DNA of 64,000 bases from Cupriavidus sp. D384 (GCF_001652915.1 NZ_BBQI01000090.1:124001-188000), one strand, 5' to 3'; numbered from the stretch's first letter, positions 7,668-16,089 are shown. The notes: generated by a model from the sequence alone, not told the origin. A program made the numbers and translations.

Positions 7668-10376
7668 ATGGACCCATCCCTGCATTCCGATGTCACCAGC
7701 CGCCTGCTGCGCGACTACGCGTTCAAGCAGAAGCAGTCCGGCGCGAAGCTGGAGGCGGGCCACTGCCCATCCTGCGGAAAGAACGCGTTATGGGCGTTTG
7801 GCGATGCGCCGTGGGTGATCCGCTGCAACCGGCTGAACAAATGCGGTGCGGAGCTGCATATCAAGGATCTGTACCCGGATCTTTTTGAGAGCTGGTCAGA
7901 CCGCTTCCGCCCCACGCCTGAGAACCCGAAGGCGTCGGCCGATGCGTACATGCGCGACGGCCGCGGCTTCGATCTCGCGAAAGTGCGCGACTGGTACACG
8001 CAGGAGAGTTACTACAGCCACGAACTCAAGATCGGCAGCGCCACGGTGCGCTTTGCGCTGGCGCCCGGCGTCTATTGGGAACGGATCATCGACCAGGCGC
8101 ATCGCTTTGGGGACCGCAAGGCGACCTTCCACGGCAGTTATGCGGGGATGTGGTGGCAACCACCGGGAGCGAACCTTGGCGGCGCCGAAGAACTGTGGAT
8201 TGTGGAGGGCGTGTTCGATGCCATCGCCCTGCTCCACCACGGCATCGCCGCAGCGTCGGCCCTGTCCTGCACGAACTACCCCGCGCACGCCTTGCGCGGC
8301 GTGGCCGAACAGTGCGCGGCCAATGGCAAGCCACGACCCCGGCTGGTGTGGGCGCTGGATGCGGACAAGGCCGGCATGCGGTATGCCAGGCAATGGCTCA
8401 AGCGCAGTCGCGAGGACGGCTGGCAAGCCTCCATCGCGCTGCCAAGGCAGAGAGGCAAGAAGAAGCTCGATTGGAACGATCTGCATCAGTTGGACAAGCT
8501 GACCGAGCAGGACATTGCCGAGTACCGGTATCTGGGCGACCTGCTGGCCGCTCCCACGGCGGCCGAGAAGGCACGACTGATCTATGGCCGCACCAGCATG
8601 AGCCAGTTCGCGTTCGACTTCCAGAGCAGGCTTTACTGGTTCAAGCTCGACCTGGACGCGTTGACGCGCGAGATGGATGCGGTGCGCAGCACGCACAGAG
8701 ATCTCGATGAAACAGAGATCCGCGACGAAGCGATGCTAAAGGCCGGGGTAGTCACGAACATCGCGACGTGCCTGCCCACCGTCCTTTACTACCAGGCGAA
8801 CGCGGCCACCGACGAGGCCTGGTACTACTTCCGCGTCGCCTTTCCGCACGATGCCGCGCCGATCAAGAACACGTTCACCAGCGCCCAGGTGGCGTCGGCT
8901 ACCGAGTTCAAGAAGCGCCTGCTGGCCGTGGCGCCGGGGGCGTTCTACACCGGATCGAACGGGCAGTTGGACACTTATCTGAAAGAGCAAATGCACCGCA
9001 TCAAGAGCGTGCAGACGATCAACTATGTCGGCTACACCAGGGAAAGCGGCTGCTATGTGTACTCCGATGTAGCGGTGAAGGACGGCAAGCTCTACACGCT
9101 CAACGACGAGGATTTCTTCGACATCGGCCGGCTATCGATCAAGAGCATTCTCGGCTCGGCAGGCCTGTCGCTGAACACCGACCTGCGGGCGTTCCGGCAC
9201 GACTGGCTGGACACGCTGTGGCGCGCGTTCGGCGCGAAGGCCATCGTGGCGCTGGCGTTCTGGCTCGGGTCGCTGTTTGTGGAGCAGATCCGTGAAGGCG
9301 ACGGCATCAAGCAGAAGAGCTACCCGTTCCTGGAGGTAGTGGGCGAGCCCGGCGCCGGCAAATCCACGCTGATCGAGTTCCTGTGGAAACTGTGCGGCCG
9401 GCGCGACTACGAGGGCTTTGACCCGTCCAAGGCGTCTATCGCGGCGCGGGCGCGCAATTTCTCGCAGGTGTCGAATCTGCCAGTCGTGATGATCGAGGCC
9501 GACCGTGGCGATGACGGCGCCAAGGTCAAGGGCTTCGACTGGAACGAGCTGAAAACTGCCTACAACGGCCGCAGCTCTCGCTCGCGCGGCGTGAAGAATT
9601 CGGGGAACGAGACCGACGAATCGCCCTTCCGTGGCGCGGTGGTGATCAGTCAGAACGCCGACGTGTGCGCCAGCGACGCCATCCTTCAGCGGATCGTTCA
9701 TCTGTACTTCGACCGCTCGGGCCAGGACGCCGACACTTTCGCCGCCGCCCGCGCGCTGGAACAGATGCCGGTGGAGGACGTGTCCGGCTTCCTGCTGTCG
9801 GCCATCCTGAAGGAAGACGACATTCTGGCGCGCTTTGTCGAGCGCATGCCGCACTACCAGGACACGCTGATACGCAATCCCGACGTCAAGAACCAGCGCC
9901 TGGCGAAGAACCACGCGCAGATCATGGCGATGGTCGACTGCCTGCCCATGGTGTTGCCGGTGCCGGCTGAATACCGCGATGCCGCACAGCGCCAGCTGGT
10001 GCAGATGGCCGTGGAGCGCCAGCAGGCCATCGGCGCCGATCACCCGCTGGTGCAGGACTTCTGGGAACTGTACGACCACATCGAATCTGCCGCCGACGAC
10101 CAGGCGGTGCTGAACCACGCCCGAGGCGATGGCGTTATCGCCATCAGCCTGCGCCATTTCGAACAGGTGGCAAACGACCGCCGCCTGAACCTTCCCCCGC
10201 TGCCCGAACTGAAACGCGTGCTGAAGACATCCCGGCACCGCAAGTTCATTGATCTGCGGGTCGTCAACAGCGCGATCAACGCGCGATTTAACGCCGAGCA
10301 CATCCATCAGCCGAAACGCCCTGCCACTGTGAAGTGCTGGGTGTTCGAGGATCGGCCGGCGAATTTGGGAGCTTGA
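7668..10376 (+). CDS. Phage replication protein: zinc-finger/toprim primase fused to P-loop helicase
   Basis: The 902-residue protein combines several parts. An N-terminal zinc finger (CPSCGK near residue 34 and CNRLNKCG near 55) is followed by a toprim domain, with WIVEGVFDAIAL (about 178-189) supplying the catalytic Glu and the DAD/G segment near 228 the metal-binding Asp residues. A C-terminal P-loop ATPase carries Walker A GEPGAGKST near 560 and an acidic VVMIEAD segment near 608. It should prime and unwind DNA for phage replication, replacing the rolling-circle gpA of P2. Similar single-chain primase-helicases are known from Burkholderiales P2-like phages and satellites. It lies 81 bases after the Ogr gene. 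Confidence 0.87.
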   Translation: MDPSLHSDVTSRLLRDYAFKQKQSGAKLEAGHCPSCGKNALWAFGDAPWVIRCNRLNKCGAELHIKDLYPDLFESWSDRFRPTPENPKASADAYMRDGRGFDLAKVRDWYTQESYYSHELKIGSATVRFALAPGVYWERIIDQAHRFGDRKATFHGSYAGMWWQPPGANLGGAEELWIVEGVFDAIALLHHGIAAASALSCTNYPAHALRGVAEQCAANGKPRPRLVWALDADKAGMRYARQWLKRSREDGWQASIALPRQRGKKKLDWNDLHQLDKLTEQDIAEYRYLGDLLAAPTAAEKARLIYGRTSMSQFAFDFQSRLYWFKLDLDALTREMDAVRSTHRDLDETEIRDEAMLKAGVVTNIATCLPTVLYYQANAATDEAWYYFRVAFPHDAAPIKNTFTSAQVASATEFKKRLLAVAPGAFYTGSNGQLDTYLKEQMHRIKSVQTINYVGYTRESGCYVYSDVAVKDGKLYTLNDEDFFDIGRLSIKSILGSAGLSLNTDLRAFRHDWLDTLWRAFGAKAIVALAFWLGSLFVEQIREGDGIKQKSYPFLEVVGEPGAGKSTLIEFLWKLCGRRDYEGFDPSKASIAARARNFSQVSNLPVVMIEADRGDDGAKVKGFDWNELKTAYNGRSSRSRGVKNSGNETDESPFRGAVVISQNADVCASDAILQRIVHLYFDRSGQDADTFAAARALEQMPVEDVSGFLLSAILKEDDILARFVERMPHYQDTLIRNPDVKNQRLAKNHAQIMAMVDCLPMVLPVPAEYRDAAQRQLVQMAVERQQAIGADHPLVQDFWELYDHIESAADDQAVLNHARGDGVIAISLRHFEQVANDRRLNLPPLPELKRVLKTSRHRKFIDLRVVNSAINARFNAEHIHQPKRPATVKCWVFEDRPANLGA

Positions 10377-10378
10377 GT

Positions 10379-10537
10379 ATGTCTGCTTTTATCGTATGCA
10401 TCGTTTCCCATACCGGCATCCGCAGCGAGTTCACCACGCTGGCGCGCACGCGCCTGGATGCGCAGCTGCGCGCGCTGGATCGCCTGACCGAGCCTCCGCG
10501 CTTCTGTCGCGCATCCGCCATCGGGAGGGCTGCGTGA
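10379..10537 (+). CDS. Small phage protein of unknown function
   Basis: The 52-residue ORF starts two bases after the primase-helicase stop, and its last codons overlap the next start (GTGA). The product begins MSAFIVCIVSHTG and has a short helical Arg-rich segment (TTLARTRLDAQLRALDRL). Tight packing in the early operon is the main support. No function can be given. Confidence 0.55.
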   Translation: MSAFIVCIVSHTGIRSEFTTLARTRLDAQLRALDRLTEPPRFCRASAIGRAA

Positions 10538-10779
10538 CGTACGCCCTGCTGAATGTCTGGATGATCGCCACGGCCGTGGCGTCGGTCTACCTGTTCAACG
10601 CCGGCGCACACCGGGTGCGCTGGGGGGCGTTGCTCGGCCTGGCCGGGCAGCCTGCCTGGCTGCACCTGACGATGGCCACCGACGAACCCGGCATGTTCGT
10701 GGTCAGCCTGTTTTTCACGCTGTGCTACGGCCGGGGCGTGTGGGATGGGTTCATTCGCCAGGGAGACCGCCGTGGATAG
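10534..10779 (+). CDS. Small phage membrane protein
   Basis: GTG at 10534 follows GGGAGGG by a few bases and overlaps the previous stop codon. The 81-residue product has two to three hydrophobic helices (LLNVWMIATAVASVYLF, WGALLGLAGQPAWLHLTM, MFVVSLFFTLCYG). It sits in the early operon rather than beside lysis genes, so a holin role is not supported. An effect on the host membrane or superinfection is possible but unproven. Confidence 0.6.
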   Translation: MTYALLNVWMIATAVASVYLFNAGAHRVRWGALLGLAGQPAWLHLTMATDEPGMFVVSLFFTLCYGRGVWDGFIRQGDRRG

Positions 10780-10975
10780 ACCGCTCGTCACCGAAGCGCA
10801 ACTGCGACGTACGCACCGGGCACTGCGCATTGCCACCCCTTTCGACGCCATGTCGGACCTGCTGCGCCGTACCGTGGCCGCCGCAGCCCGTGCCATGGCT
10901 GCGCGTGACCAGGTTCGGCCGCGCGCTAATCCCATCGACCTGAAACGCCGCGCAGCCGGCGATTTTGAGGACTGA
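10772..10975 (+). CDS. Small phage protein of unknown function
   Basis: GTG at 10772 has GGGAG six bases upstream and overlaps the end of the membrane-protein gene by eight bases. The 67-residue product is helical and basic (RRTHRALRIATPFDAMSDLLRRTVAAAARAM). Coupling to its neighbours supports translation; I do not recognise a family. Confidence 0.55.
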   Translation: MDRPLVTEAQLRRTHRALRIATPFDAMSDLLRRTVAAAARAMAARDQVRPRANPIDLKRRAAGDFED

Positions 10976-10977
10976 CC

Positions 10978-11475
10978 ATGCCAGCGAGTAAACATCGGAA
11001 GAACCGGCGGGCGCACCAGCCGCGTGTGGCCCGTCTGCCGTCGTGCTATCGATTCAGCAACAAGGCCGAGGTGGATCTGCAACTCATTCCCCATGTGGAG
11101 CTAAGCAAGATTCTGGACGGCACGGCCACGGAAAATGCCTGGTTCACGCTGGGCTTTCGTGTGAATGTCGGCCAGCTCGCCGCAGCTCTCTACTTCGCCG
11201 AGAACCGTGAGCTGCGCGAGGCGATGGATGCGGCGGTGGAGGCGATTGCTGCGGTGGGAAAGCGGTATCGGGCTCGGGGCCGGCTGGGGGTTACTGGAGA
11301 CGAGTTCAGGGTGATTGGGCGGGCGCTGAATCTGACCGATGAAATTCAGCGGATGTGTACGAGGAGGGAGTTGTTGGAGGTGACGTTGGCGGTGGAGGAC
11401 CAGCAAAACTACGGCGACAACGCGCCCAGGTGGCGCGCGGTGCATGCTCGTATCGACGGAGCGCGCGATGAATAA
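10978..11475 (+). CDS. Phage hypothetical protein
   Basis: The 165-residue protein starts with a very basic segment (KHRKNRRAHQPR). A helical core follows (ELSKILDGTATENAWFTLGFRVNVGQLAAALYFAENRELREAMDAAVEAI). It begins two bases after the preceding gene and overlaps the excisionase-like gene by eight bases, so it belongs to the early operon. I recognise it only as a type of small protein often seen in such phage operons; no function is assigned. Confidence 0.65.
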   Translation: MPASKHRKNRRAHQPRVARLPSCYRFSNKAEVDLQLIPHVELSKILDGTATENAWFTLGFRVNVGQLAAALYFAENRELREAMDAAVEAIAAVGKRYRARGRLGVTGDEFRVIGRALNLTDEIQRMCTRRELLEVTLAVEDQQNYGDNAPRWRAVHARIDGARDE

Positions 11476-11776
11476 CGGGGATCTGATCGAACGCATCGCC
11501 GTGGCCGTTGCCGATCATGTGCGGCCGGCGCTGCCGGTGAGCGTGGCGCTGTGGGATGTGGATCGGATCGCCGAGTTCCTGGTGCGCTCGCCCAAGGTGG
11601 TGCGGGAGCGGATTGTTACGCTGCCGGATTTTCCGAAGGCGATCCGGATTCCGTCCGTGCAGTCGGGCGGCGGTGCGGCGGCCAAGGCCCTGCCTCGCTG
11701 GAAGGCCTCGGAGGTGGTGGCCTGGGCAGAGTCGTACAAGGACAAGCCGCGTGGTCGTCCGCGCAATGCGGACTGA
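11468..11776 (+). CDS. Excisionase/AlpA-like winged-helix protein
   Basis: The 102-residue product contains LWDVDRIAEFLVRSPKVVRERIVTLPDFPKAIRIP, followed after a Gly-rich linker by PRWKASEVVAWAE. This is the wing-helix pattern of AlpA/Xis-type DNA-binding proteins, which promote excision or activate integrase genes. The ATG at 11468 overlaps the previous stop. Its last 161 bases run antisense to the 3' end of the integrase gene, placing the two factors for excision tail to tail. The excision role is inferred from fold and location. Confidence 0.7.
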   Translation: MNNGDLIERIAVAVADHVRPALPVSVALWDVDRIAEFLVRSPKVVRERIVTLPDFPKAIRIPSVQSGGGAAAKALPRWKASEVVAWAESYKDKPRGRPRNAD

Positions 11777-12809
11777 CCACATGTTTCATCGTTCGCAGCG
11801 TCAGCCCCGGGCGCTGCGCGATGCTGGACGCCGACTCGTTGTAGTAAGTCATCAGCTCCTGCAAGTTGGTATGGCCCGTCATCCGGGCCAGATCCAGCGG
11901 CTGCAGCTTCTTCGCCAGGCGCGTGATGGCTTCGTGCCGCGTGTCGTGGAACGTCAGGTCGGCGATGCAGGCCTTGTTTCTGGCCTTGCGGAACAGCGCG
12001 TCGCGGCTGGCCGGCACCAGGCTGAACAGCGGCGCCCCTTCGTTCACCGCCGGCAGCATCCGCAGCAGCTCGATGGCGCGAGTCGACAACGGCACCTCCC
12101 GCGCCAGGCCGTTCTTGGTCAGCGGCAGCCGCGCCACCCGTCGCTCAAAATCCACTGTGAAGCTGGTCAGGCCAAGGATCTCGCCTGACCGCATGGCCGT
12201 CTCCAGCGCAAACAGGAACGCCACGGCAACGCGCTGGGACGCCCGCACGACCGGCATGCCTTCTATGTACCCGAGGGCGATAAGTACCGCCTCGATCTCC
12301 GCTTGGGGGACCAGGCGCTCACGCGGCGGATTGTCGGGCGGCCGGCGCACTTCTTTCATCGGATCCGTCACCAGCCAGCCCCATTCGGTGCGCGCTACCT
12401 GCAGGGCGTGCGACAGCAGGGACATCTCGCGGGACACTGACGACCCGGCCACGCCATCGCGCAGTCTGGCATCGCGCCAGGCGGCGATGTGGGCGGGCCG
12501 CAGATTGACCAGAAGGATGTCGCGGAAGCGACTGCCGTCAACCTCCTTGCGGCCAATGAGGTCCAGGCGGAGCTTTTCCCACCGGGCGCCGCGCTTGGTC
12601 GGGCTGATCTTGCGTTGATAGTCGTCGAGGACGTCGCCGATGGTGTGGGTTTTGCTGCCCTGGCGGTTGTCGATGGAGCGAAGATCGGCCTCGCGGTGGG
12701 CCGCCCACTCGGTGGCCAGCAACTTGTTCGGAAAAATTCGGCTATCGCGCTGACCCTTGATAGCAATCTGCACTCGCCAGCCCTTCGCCACTTTCTGAAA
12801 GGATGCCAT
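11616..12809 (-). CDS. int: Tyrosine recombinase, prophage integrase
   Basis: The catalytic set is visible: Arg207 (TAMRSGE), Lys232 (LTKNG), His288/Arg291 (FHDTRHE), His313 (MTGHTN) and the nucleophile Tyr322 or 323 (LMTYYNES). An N-terminal arm-binding region and a SAM-like core-binding domain (about 55-150) precede it. The protein is 397 residues. The last 50 or so (after MKHVVSP) are Pro/Arg-rich and unlike the family; they are antisense to the excisionase-like gene and are probably a frame run-through tail. The gene lies next to tRNA-Leu, its probable integration target. Confidence 0.93.
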   Translation of the reverse strand: MASFQKVAKGWRVQIAIKGQRDSRIFPNKLLATEWAAHREADLRSIDNRQGSKTHTIGDVLDDYQRKISPTKRGARWEKLRLDLIGRKEVDGSRFRDILLVNLRPAHIAAWRDARLRDGVAGSSVSREMSLLSHALQVARTEWGWLVTDPMKEVRRPPDNPPRERLVPQAEIEAVLIALGYIEGMPVVRASQRVAVAFLFALETAMRSGEILGLTSFTVDFERRVARLPLTKNGLAREVPLSTRAIELLRMLPAVNEGAPLFSLVPASRDALFRKARNKACIADLTFHDTRHEAITRLAKKLQPLDLARMTGHTNLQELMTYYNESASSIAQRPGLTLRTMKHVVSPHCADDHAACPCTTLPRPPPPRPSSEAGPWPPHRRPTARTESGSPSENPAA

Positions 12810-12853
12810 GGGGAATCCGTGGGGAAAAAATGGGGAGCGCGGGGTGATTCTAT

Positions 12854-12956
12854 AGTGCCAGGAAGTGGCGCGCCTCGGCCGAGGTCAAGCACGCAAAACA
12901 TCCGCCAGCCTTTGCTGGGCTTGGCTTTGCGGCATCTAGTGCCACCGAATGGCGCG
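12854..12956. repeat. Two matching dyad repeats, AGTGCCA-N5-TGGCGCG, 84 bp apart
   Basis: AGTGCCA-N5-TGGCGCG occurs at 12854-12872 and again at 12938-12956. Each copy contains the dyad GCCA-N5-TGGC, and the distance is 84 bp, eight turns of DNA on the same face. They lie between the integrase start and the tRNA 3' end, where integrase arm sites, excisionase sites and the int promoter are expected. A role as protein-binding sites is inference. Confidence 0.55.
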
Positions 12957-12964
12957 GAGTGTAA

Positions 12965-12984
12965 AAGTTGCGATTACGCAACTT
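12965..12984 (-). terminator. Hairpin after tRNA-Leu (probable terminator)
   Basis: A perfect 8-bp stem (AAGTTGCG / CGCAACTT) with a 4-base loop lies ten bases beyond the tRNA CCA end. In the leftward direction it is followed by TTTT. It fits a factor-independent terminator for the tRNA. Because it sits at the presumed prophage junction it may be phage-encoded, replacing the original terminator on integration. Confidence 0.55.
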
Positions 12985-12994
12985 ATAGGTGGGT

Positions 12995-13081
12995 TGGTGC
13001 GAGGGAGGGGACTCGAACCCCTACACCATTGCTGGCGTCAGGACCTAAACCTGGTGCGTCTACCAATTTCGCCACCCTCGC
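12995..13081 (-). tRNA. tRNA-Leu(UAG)
   Basis: On the minus strand the sequence folds as a class II tRNA: acceptor GCGAGGG pairing with CCCTCGC, D-arm with the TTGGTAGACGC stretch, anticodon loop TTTAGGT (anticodon TAG, reading CUN-type Leu codons) and a long variable arm. The T-arm reads GGGTTCGAGTCCC. Discriminator A and an encoded CCA are present (12995-12997). It closely resembles E. coli tRNA-Leu(UAG). The 3' end faces the prophage, so this is the likely attB gene, left intact by integration. Confidence 0.95.
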
Positions 13082-13108
13082 AGTCCTGGAACCGGGCATT
13101 CACAAAGC

Positions 13109-13139
13109 AAAAAAGGCGGCTGGACTGCCCGCCTTTTCC
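13109..13139 (-). terminator. Terminator after the MFS gene
   Basis: A perfect 9-bp stem AAAAGGCGG / CCGCCTTTT with a 9-base loop is visible. Leftward transcripts from the MFS gene meet the stem and then a run of T residues. It separates the catabolic operon from the tRNA gene. Confidence 0.7.
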
Positions 13140-13293
13140 TGCTTGTGGCTTGCTGTTGGCGCGTTGCGCGCCGGAATCCGGTTCGTGCCGCCGGCGTAAC
13201 TTCTGCCTGCGGCGCAATAAGGAAGCGGATTGTATCGCAAGGCGTCGGGGGAATCCAGCCCCCTGCCCGCCCCGCTGACAATGCCGCTGAGAA

Positions 13294-14619
13294 TTACTGG
13301 CGGGCGCGGATGAACGCGATTACCAGTACCGTCGCGCAGGCTTCCAGTGCCGCCACGAAATACAGACCCGAGGCCAACTGGCCGGTAGTGGTCTTGAACC
13401 AGCCGATCATGTACGGCGCCACAAACCCTGCCAGGTTGCCGATCGAGTTGATCAACGCGATGCCGCCGGCGGCGGCCGTGCCGGCCAGGAAGGCCGACGG
13501 CAGCGACCAGAAGACCGGGAATGCGGCCAGGATGCCGACCGACGCGACGGTCAGTGCGATCAGGGCCAGCACGGCGCTGTGCAGCCAGAAGCCCGTCAGC
13601 GTCAGGCCCACGGCGGCCAGCAGCGTGGCCAGCGCGCAGTGCATGCGGCGCTCGCCGGTGCGGTCCGAGTGGATGCCGTTGAGCACCATGGCGATCGTGC
13701 CGGCCACGAACGGGATGGCCGAGACCAGCCCGATCTGCAGGTTGCCCTGCACCCCCAGTTCCTTGATGATCGACGGCGACCAGAATGCGATGGTGGCGTT
13801 GCCGCTGACCACGCAGAAGTAGATGGCCGCGCAGATCCAGACGCGGGCGTTGGCAAAGGCGCCCTTCAGGGACGAATGCTTGGCCGGGTCGCATGCCTCC
13901 TGTTCGATCTCACGCGTGACAATGGTCTGTTCCTGCTGCGACAGCCACTTCGCGTTGACAGGCTTTTCCGGCAGGTACAGCAGCACGGCGATACCGGCCA
14001 GCACCGACGGAATGCCTTCGATCACGAACAGCCATTGCCAGTTGGCCAGGCCGTCCACGCCGTCCATCGCGCTCATGATGAAGCCCGCCAGCGGGCCGCC
14101 CACCACGCCGGCGATGGCGAACGACGTCATGAACAGGCCGTTGATGCGTGCCCGGCGTTCGGCCGGGAACCAGTAGGTCAGGTACAGCACCACGCCCGGA
14201 AAGAACCCGGCCTCGAAGATGCCCAGCATGAAGCGCAGCGTGTAGAACTGCATCGGGGTCTTCACGAAGATCATCGCCATCGAGGCGAAGCCCCACAGGA
14301 TGGTGATGCGCGCCAGCGTCTTGCGCGCGCCAATCTTTTCCAGAAGCAGGTTGCTCGGCACTTCGAACAGGAAGTAGCCGATGAAGAAAATCCCCGCGCC
14401 CAGCCCGTACACGGCTTCGCTGAACTGCAGGTCCTGCAGCATCTGCAGCTTGGCAAAGCCCACGTTGACGCGGTCGATCCAGGCCAGGATGAACAGGAAT
14501 ACGAGGAACGGAATCAGGCGCACGGTGATCTTGCGGTACGCCTCGCTGCGTTGCTGCGCCAGCTGTGCGGGCGGCAGACTCTCCAGGGCGCCGGGGGCGC
14601 CGCTCATCACGGAAGACAT
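13294..14619 (-). CDS. MFS transporter, anion:cation symporter (phthalate permease-like) family
   Basis: The 441-residue protein has 12 predicted helices. The early signature LAWIDRVNVGFA is typical of the ACS branch of the major facilitator superfamily (GudP, phthalate and hexuronate permeases), and FFIGYFLFEVPSNLLLEKIGARK and RFMLGIFEAGFFPGVVLYLTYWFP are also conserved in that branch. These carriers import organic anions with protons. It follows the amidase and DUF2848 genes on the same strand, so it may carry the acid used or produced by that pathway. A 124-base gap with a hairpin (14650-14672) separates it from the amidase, which may lower its expression. Confidence 0.9.
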   Translation of the reverse strand: MSSVMSGAPGALESLPPAQLAQQRSEAYRKITVRLIPFLVFLFILAWIDRVNVGFAKLQMLQDLQFSEAVYGLGAGIFFIGYFLFEVPSNLLLEKIGARKTLARITILWGFASMAMIFVKTPMQFYTLRFMLGIFEAGFFPGVVLYLTYWFPAERRARINGLFMTSFAIAGVVGGPLAGFIMSAMDGVDGLANWQWLFVIEGIPSVLAGIAVLLYLPEKPVNAKWLSQQEQTIVTREIEQEACDPAKHSSLKGAFANARVWICAAIYFCVVSGNATIAFWSPSIIKELGVQGNLQIGLVSAIPFVAGTIAMVLNGIHSDRTGERRMHCALATLLAAVGLTLTGFWLHSAVLALIALTVASVGILAAFPVFWSLPSAFLAGTAAAGGIALINSIGNLAGFVAPYMIGWFKTTTGQLASGLYFVAALEACATVLVIAFIRARQ

Positions 14620-14649
14620 CGGTGACTACTCCTTGGGTGTGGTTGGCGG

Positions 14650-14672
14650 GGCGCCGCTACGTTGGCGGCGCC
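14650..14672. repeat. Intergenic hairpin between amidase and MFS genes
   Basis: A perfect inverted repeat GGCGCCGC / GCGGCGCC with a 7-base loop lies between the two leftward genes. No T-run follows, so it is better seen as an mRNA-stabilising or attenuating hairpin than as a full terminator. Confidence 0.4.
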
Positions 14673-14743
14673 CTCTCGCATTGCGCTGTGCTGGCGCTGG
14701 GTGCGGCGGCCGTGGGAATCCGGCCGGTATTACAGGTACGGCG

Positions 14744-16081
14744 TCAGGCCAGGGCCTGCTCGATGGCGGCAGCCACCTGCAGCACACGGGCATCGCTGCC
14801 ATGCAGGCCGCAGACGCCCAGACCCATGCCCTCGCCCATCGGCAGCGACGCCGCGCAGCCATCGAGGAAATTGATCACGCTCGCGTTGCGCAGCACCAGG
14901 CCATTGATCGAGAAAAAGTCCTCGTCGCGCTCCAGTGCGTCCAGGCGCGGTGGGCGCACCGCCACGCTCGGCATCAGCCAGGCATCGGCCTCGCGCAGCA
15001 GTTCGGCAGCGCGTTGCTGCATGGCGCGGCGTTCGGCCAGCAGGACGATGTAGTCGCTGGCGGTCAGCTTCTCGCCACGGCGGATGCGCTGGGCCACGCG
15101 CTGGTCGTACCGGTCGCCCTTCGTTTGCAGCAGCTCGCGGTGCCACGTCCACGCCTCGGCGGCGGTCAGGCCGCCAGCGGCGTTGATCTCGGGCAGGCGA
15201 CGCAGTTCGGGGAAAGCGAACTCCACGATCTGCGCGCCCCGTGCCGACAGCTTCGCCAGCGTGGCTTCGAACGCCTGGGCTACCTCGGCATCGAGACCGT
15301 CGGCCACGAAGTCGCGCGTGACGTAGAAACGCAGGCCACGCAGGTCGGCGGCGCGGGCGTCCAGCGTTTCGCCGCTCAGCACGGCATCCATCGCCACGCA
15401 GCAGGCCACCGAGCGGGCCAGCGGGCCAGCCGAGTCGAGCGACGTGGACAACGGCACGGCGCCGTCCAGCGGCACACGGCGCGCGGTGGGCTTGAAGCCG
15501 GTCAGGCCGCAGAACGCCGACGGAATGCGGATGGAGCCGCCGGTATCGGTGCCCAGCGCGGCCACGGCCATCTGCTCCGCCACGCTCACTGCGCCACCCG
15601 ACGTCGAGCCGCCGCTGATGCGATCGGGATCGAATGGCGTTCGCGGCGTGCCGTAGTGCGGATTAAGGCCCAGCCCCGAAAACGCGAACTCGCTCATATT
15701 GGTGCGGCCGATCAGCACCGCACCTGCGGCGCGCAGCCGCGCCACGGCCGGGGCGTCGGCCTGGGCCGGCGCGCTGCCGTCCAGCGCCTTCGAGCCGGCG
15801 CGTGTCACCTGGCCGCGCACATCGAACAGGTCCTTGATCGACACCGGCAGCCCGGCCAGCGGCGATGCCACATAGCCGGCCGCACGCGCCTGGTCGGCGG
15901 CATGGGCCTGTGCCAGCGCGCCTTTGGCGTCGACGCTCATGAACGCAGCGCCGCCCGCCTGCATATGGCGGTCGATGCGGGCCAGTGCGTCTTCGGTCAG
16001 CGCGACGCTGGTGGTGTGGCCGGCCGCCAGCGCGGCGGCCAGTTCGGCAATGGTGGGAGCAGCGATGGTCGGTGCAGTCAT
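14744..16081 (-). CDS. Amidase-signature family amidase
   Basis: From ATG 16081 the product has 445 residues. The Ser-cisSer-Lys triad is present: Lys83 (SIKDLFDV), Ser159 (GGSTSGG) and nucleophile Ser183 (GTDTGGSIRIPSA). The family hydrolyses amide bonds of small substrates, releasing ammonia; exact specificity cannot be read. The open frame extends far upstream into the DUF2848 gene, but that part is clearly the shadow of the other frame. The ATG lies nine bases after the DUF2848 stop, so the two genes are co-transcribed and probably coupled. Confidence 0.9.
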   Translation of the reverse strand: MTAPTIAAPTIAELAAALAAGHTTSVALTEDALARIDRHMQAGGAAFMSVDAKGALAQAHAADQARAAGYVASPLAGLPVSIKDLFDVRGQVTRAGSKALDGSAPAQADAPAVARLRAAGAVLIGRTNMSEFAFSGLGLNPHYGTPRTPFDPDRISGGSTSGGAVSVAEQMAVAALGTDTGGSIRIPSAFCGLTGFKPTARRVPLDGAVPLSTSLDSAGPLARSVACCVAMDAVLSGETLDARAADLRGLRFYVTRDFVADGLDAEVAQAFEATLAKLSARGAQIVEFAFPELRRLPEINAAGGLTAAEAWTWHRELLQTKGDRYDQRVAQRIRRGEKLTASDYIVLLAERRAMQQRAAELLREADAWLMPSVAVRPPRLDALERDEDFFSINGLVLRNASVINFLDGCAASLPMGEGMGLGVCGLHGSDARVLQVAAAIEQALA

Positions 16082-16089
16082 GGCAAGGC

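Larger units (their letters stand above)
1..12994. mobile_element. P2-like prophage, right-hand portion
   Basis: Tail genes in the P2 order T-U-D run rightward at the window edge. A cargo region, a leftward repressor, a rightward replication operon and a leftward integrase follow, and the integrase stops short of a tRNA-Leu gene. The late genes, repressor, Ogr-like activator, replication protein and integrase together make a prophage certain. Head, lysis and tail-fibre genes and the left attachment site must lie outside the window. The order resembles what I remember of Ralstonia and Burkholderia P2-like phages (phiE202/RSA1 kind), where Com and a methylase follow gene D. The right boundary is set at the tRNA 3' end by inference; the exact att core cannot be read without the other copy. 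Confidence 0.93.

Noticed and set aside
10534..10779. Small membrane protein as a holin
   Set aside because: Two to three helices fit, but no endolysin or spanin gene is near and it lies in the early operon.
6612..12809. Right half of the prophage as a separate P4-like satellite
   Set aside because: Primase-helicase, Ogr/Delta, AlpA-like protein and integrase recall P4, but tail genes lie directly to the left on the same unit, no second integrase or att site separates them, and P2-like phages of this bacterial group carry the same set.
13082..13293. Second tRNA or small RNA gene beside tRNA-Leu
   Set aside because: Only a terminator hairpin is visible; no cloverleaf can be folded.
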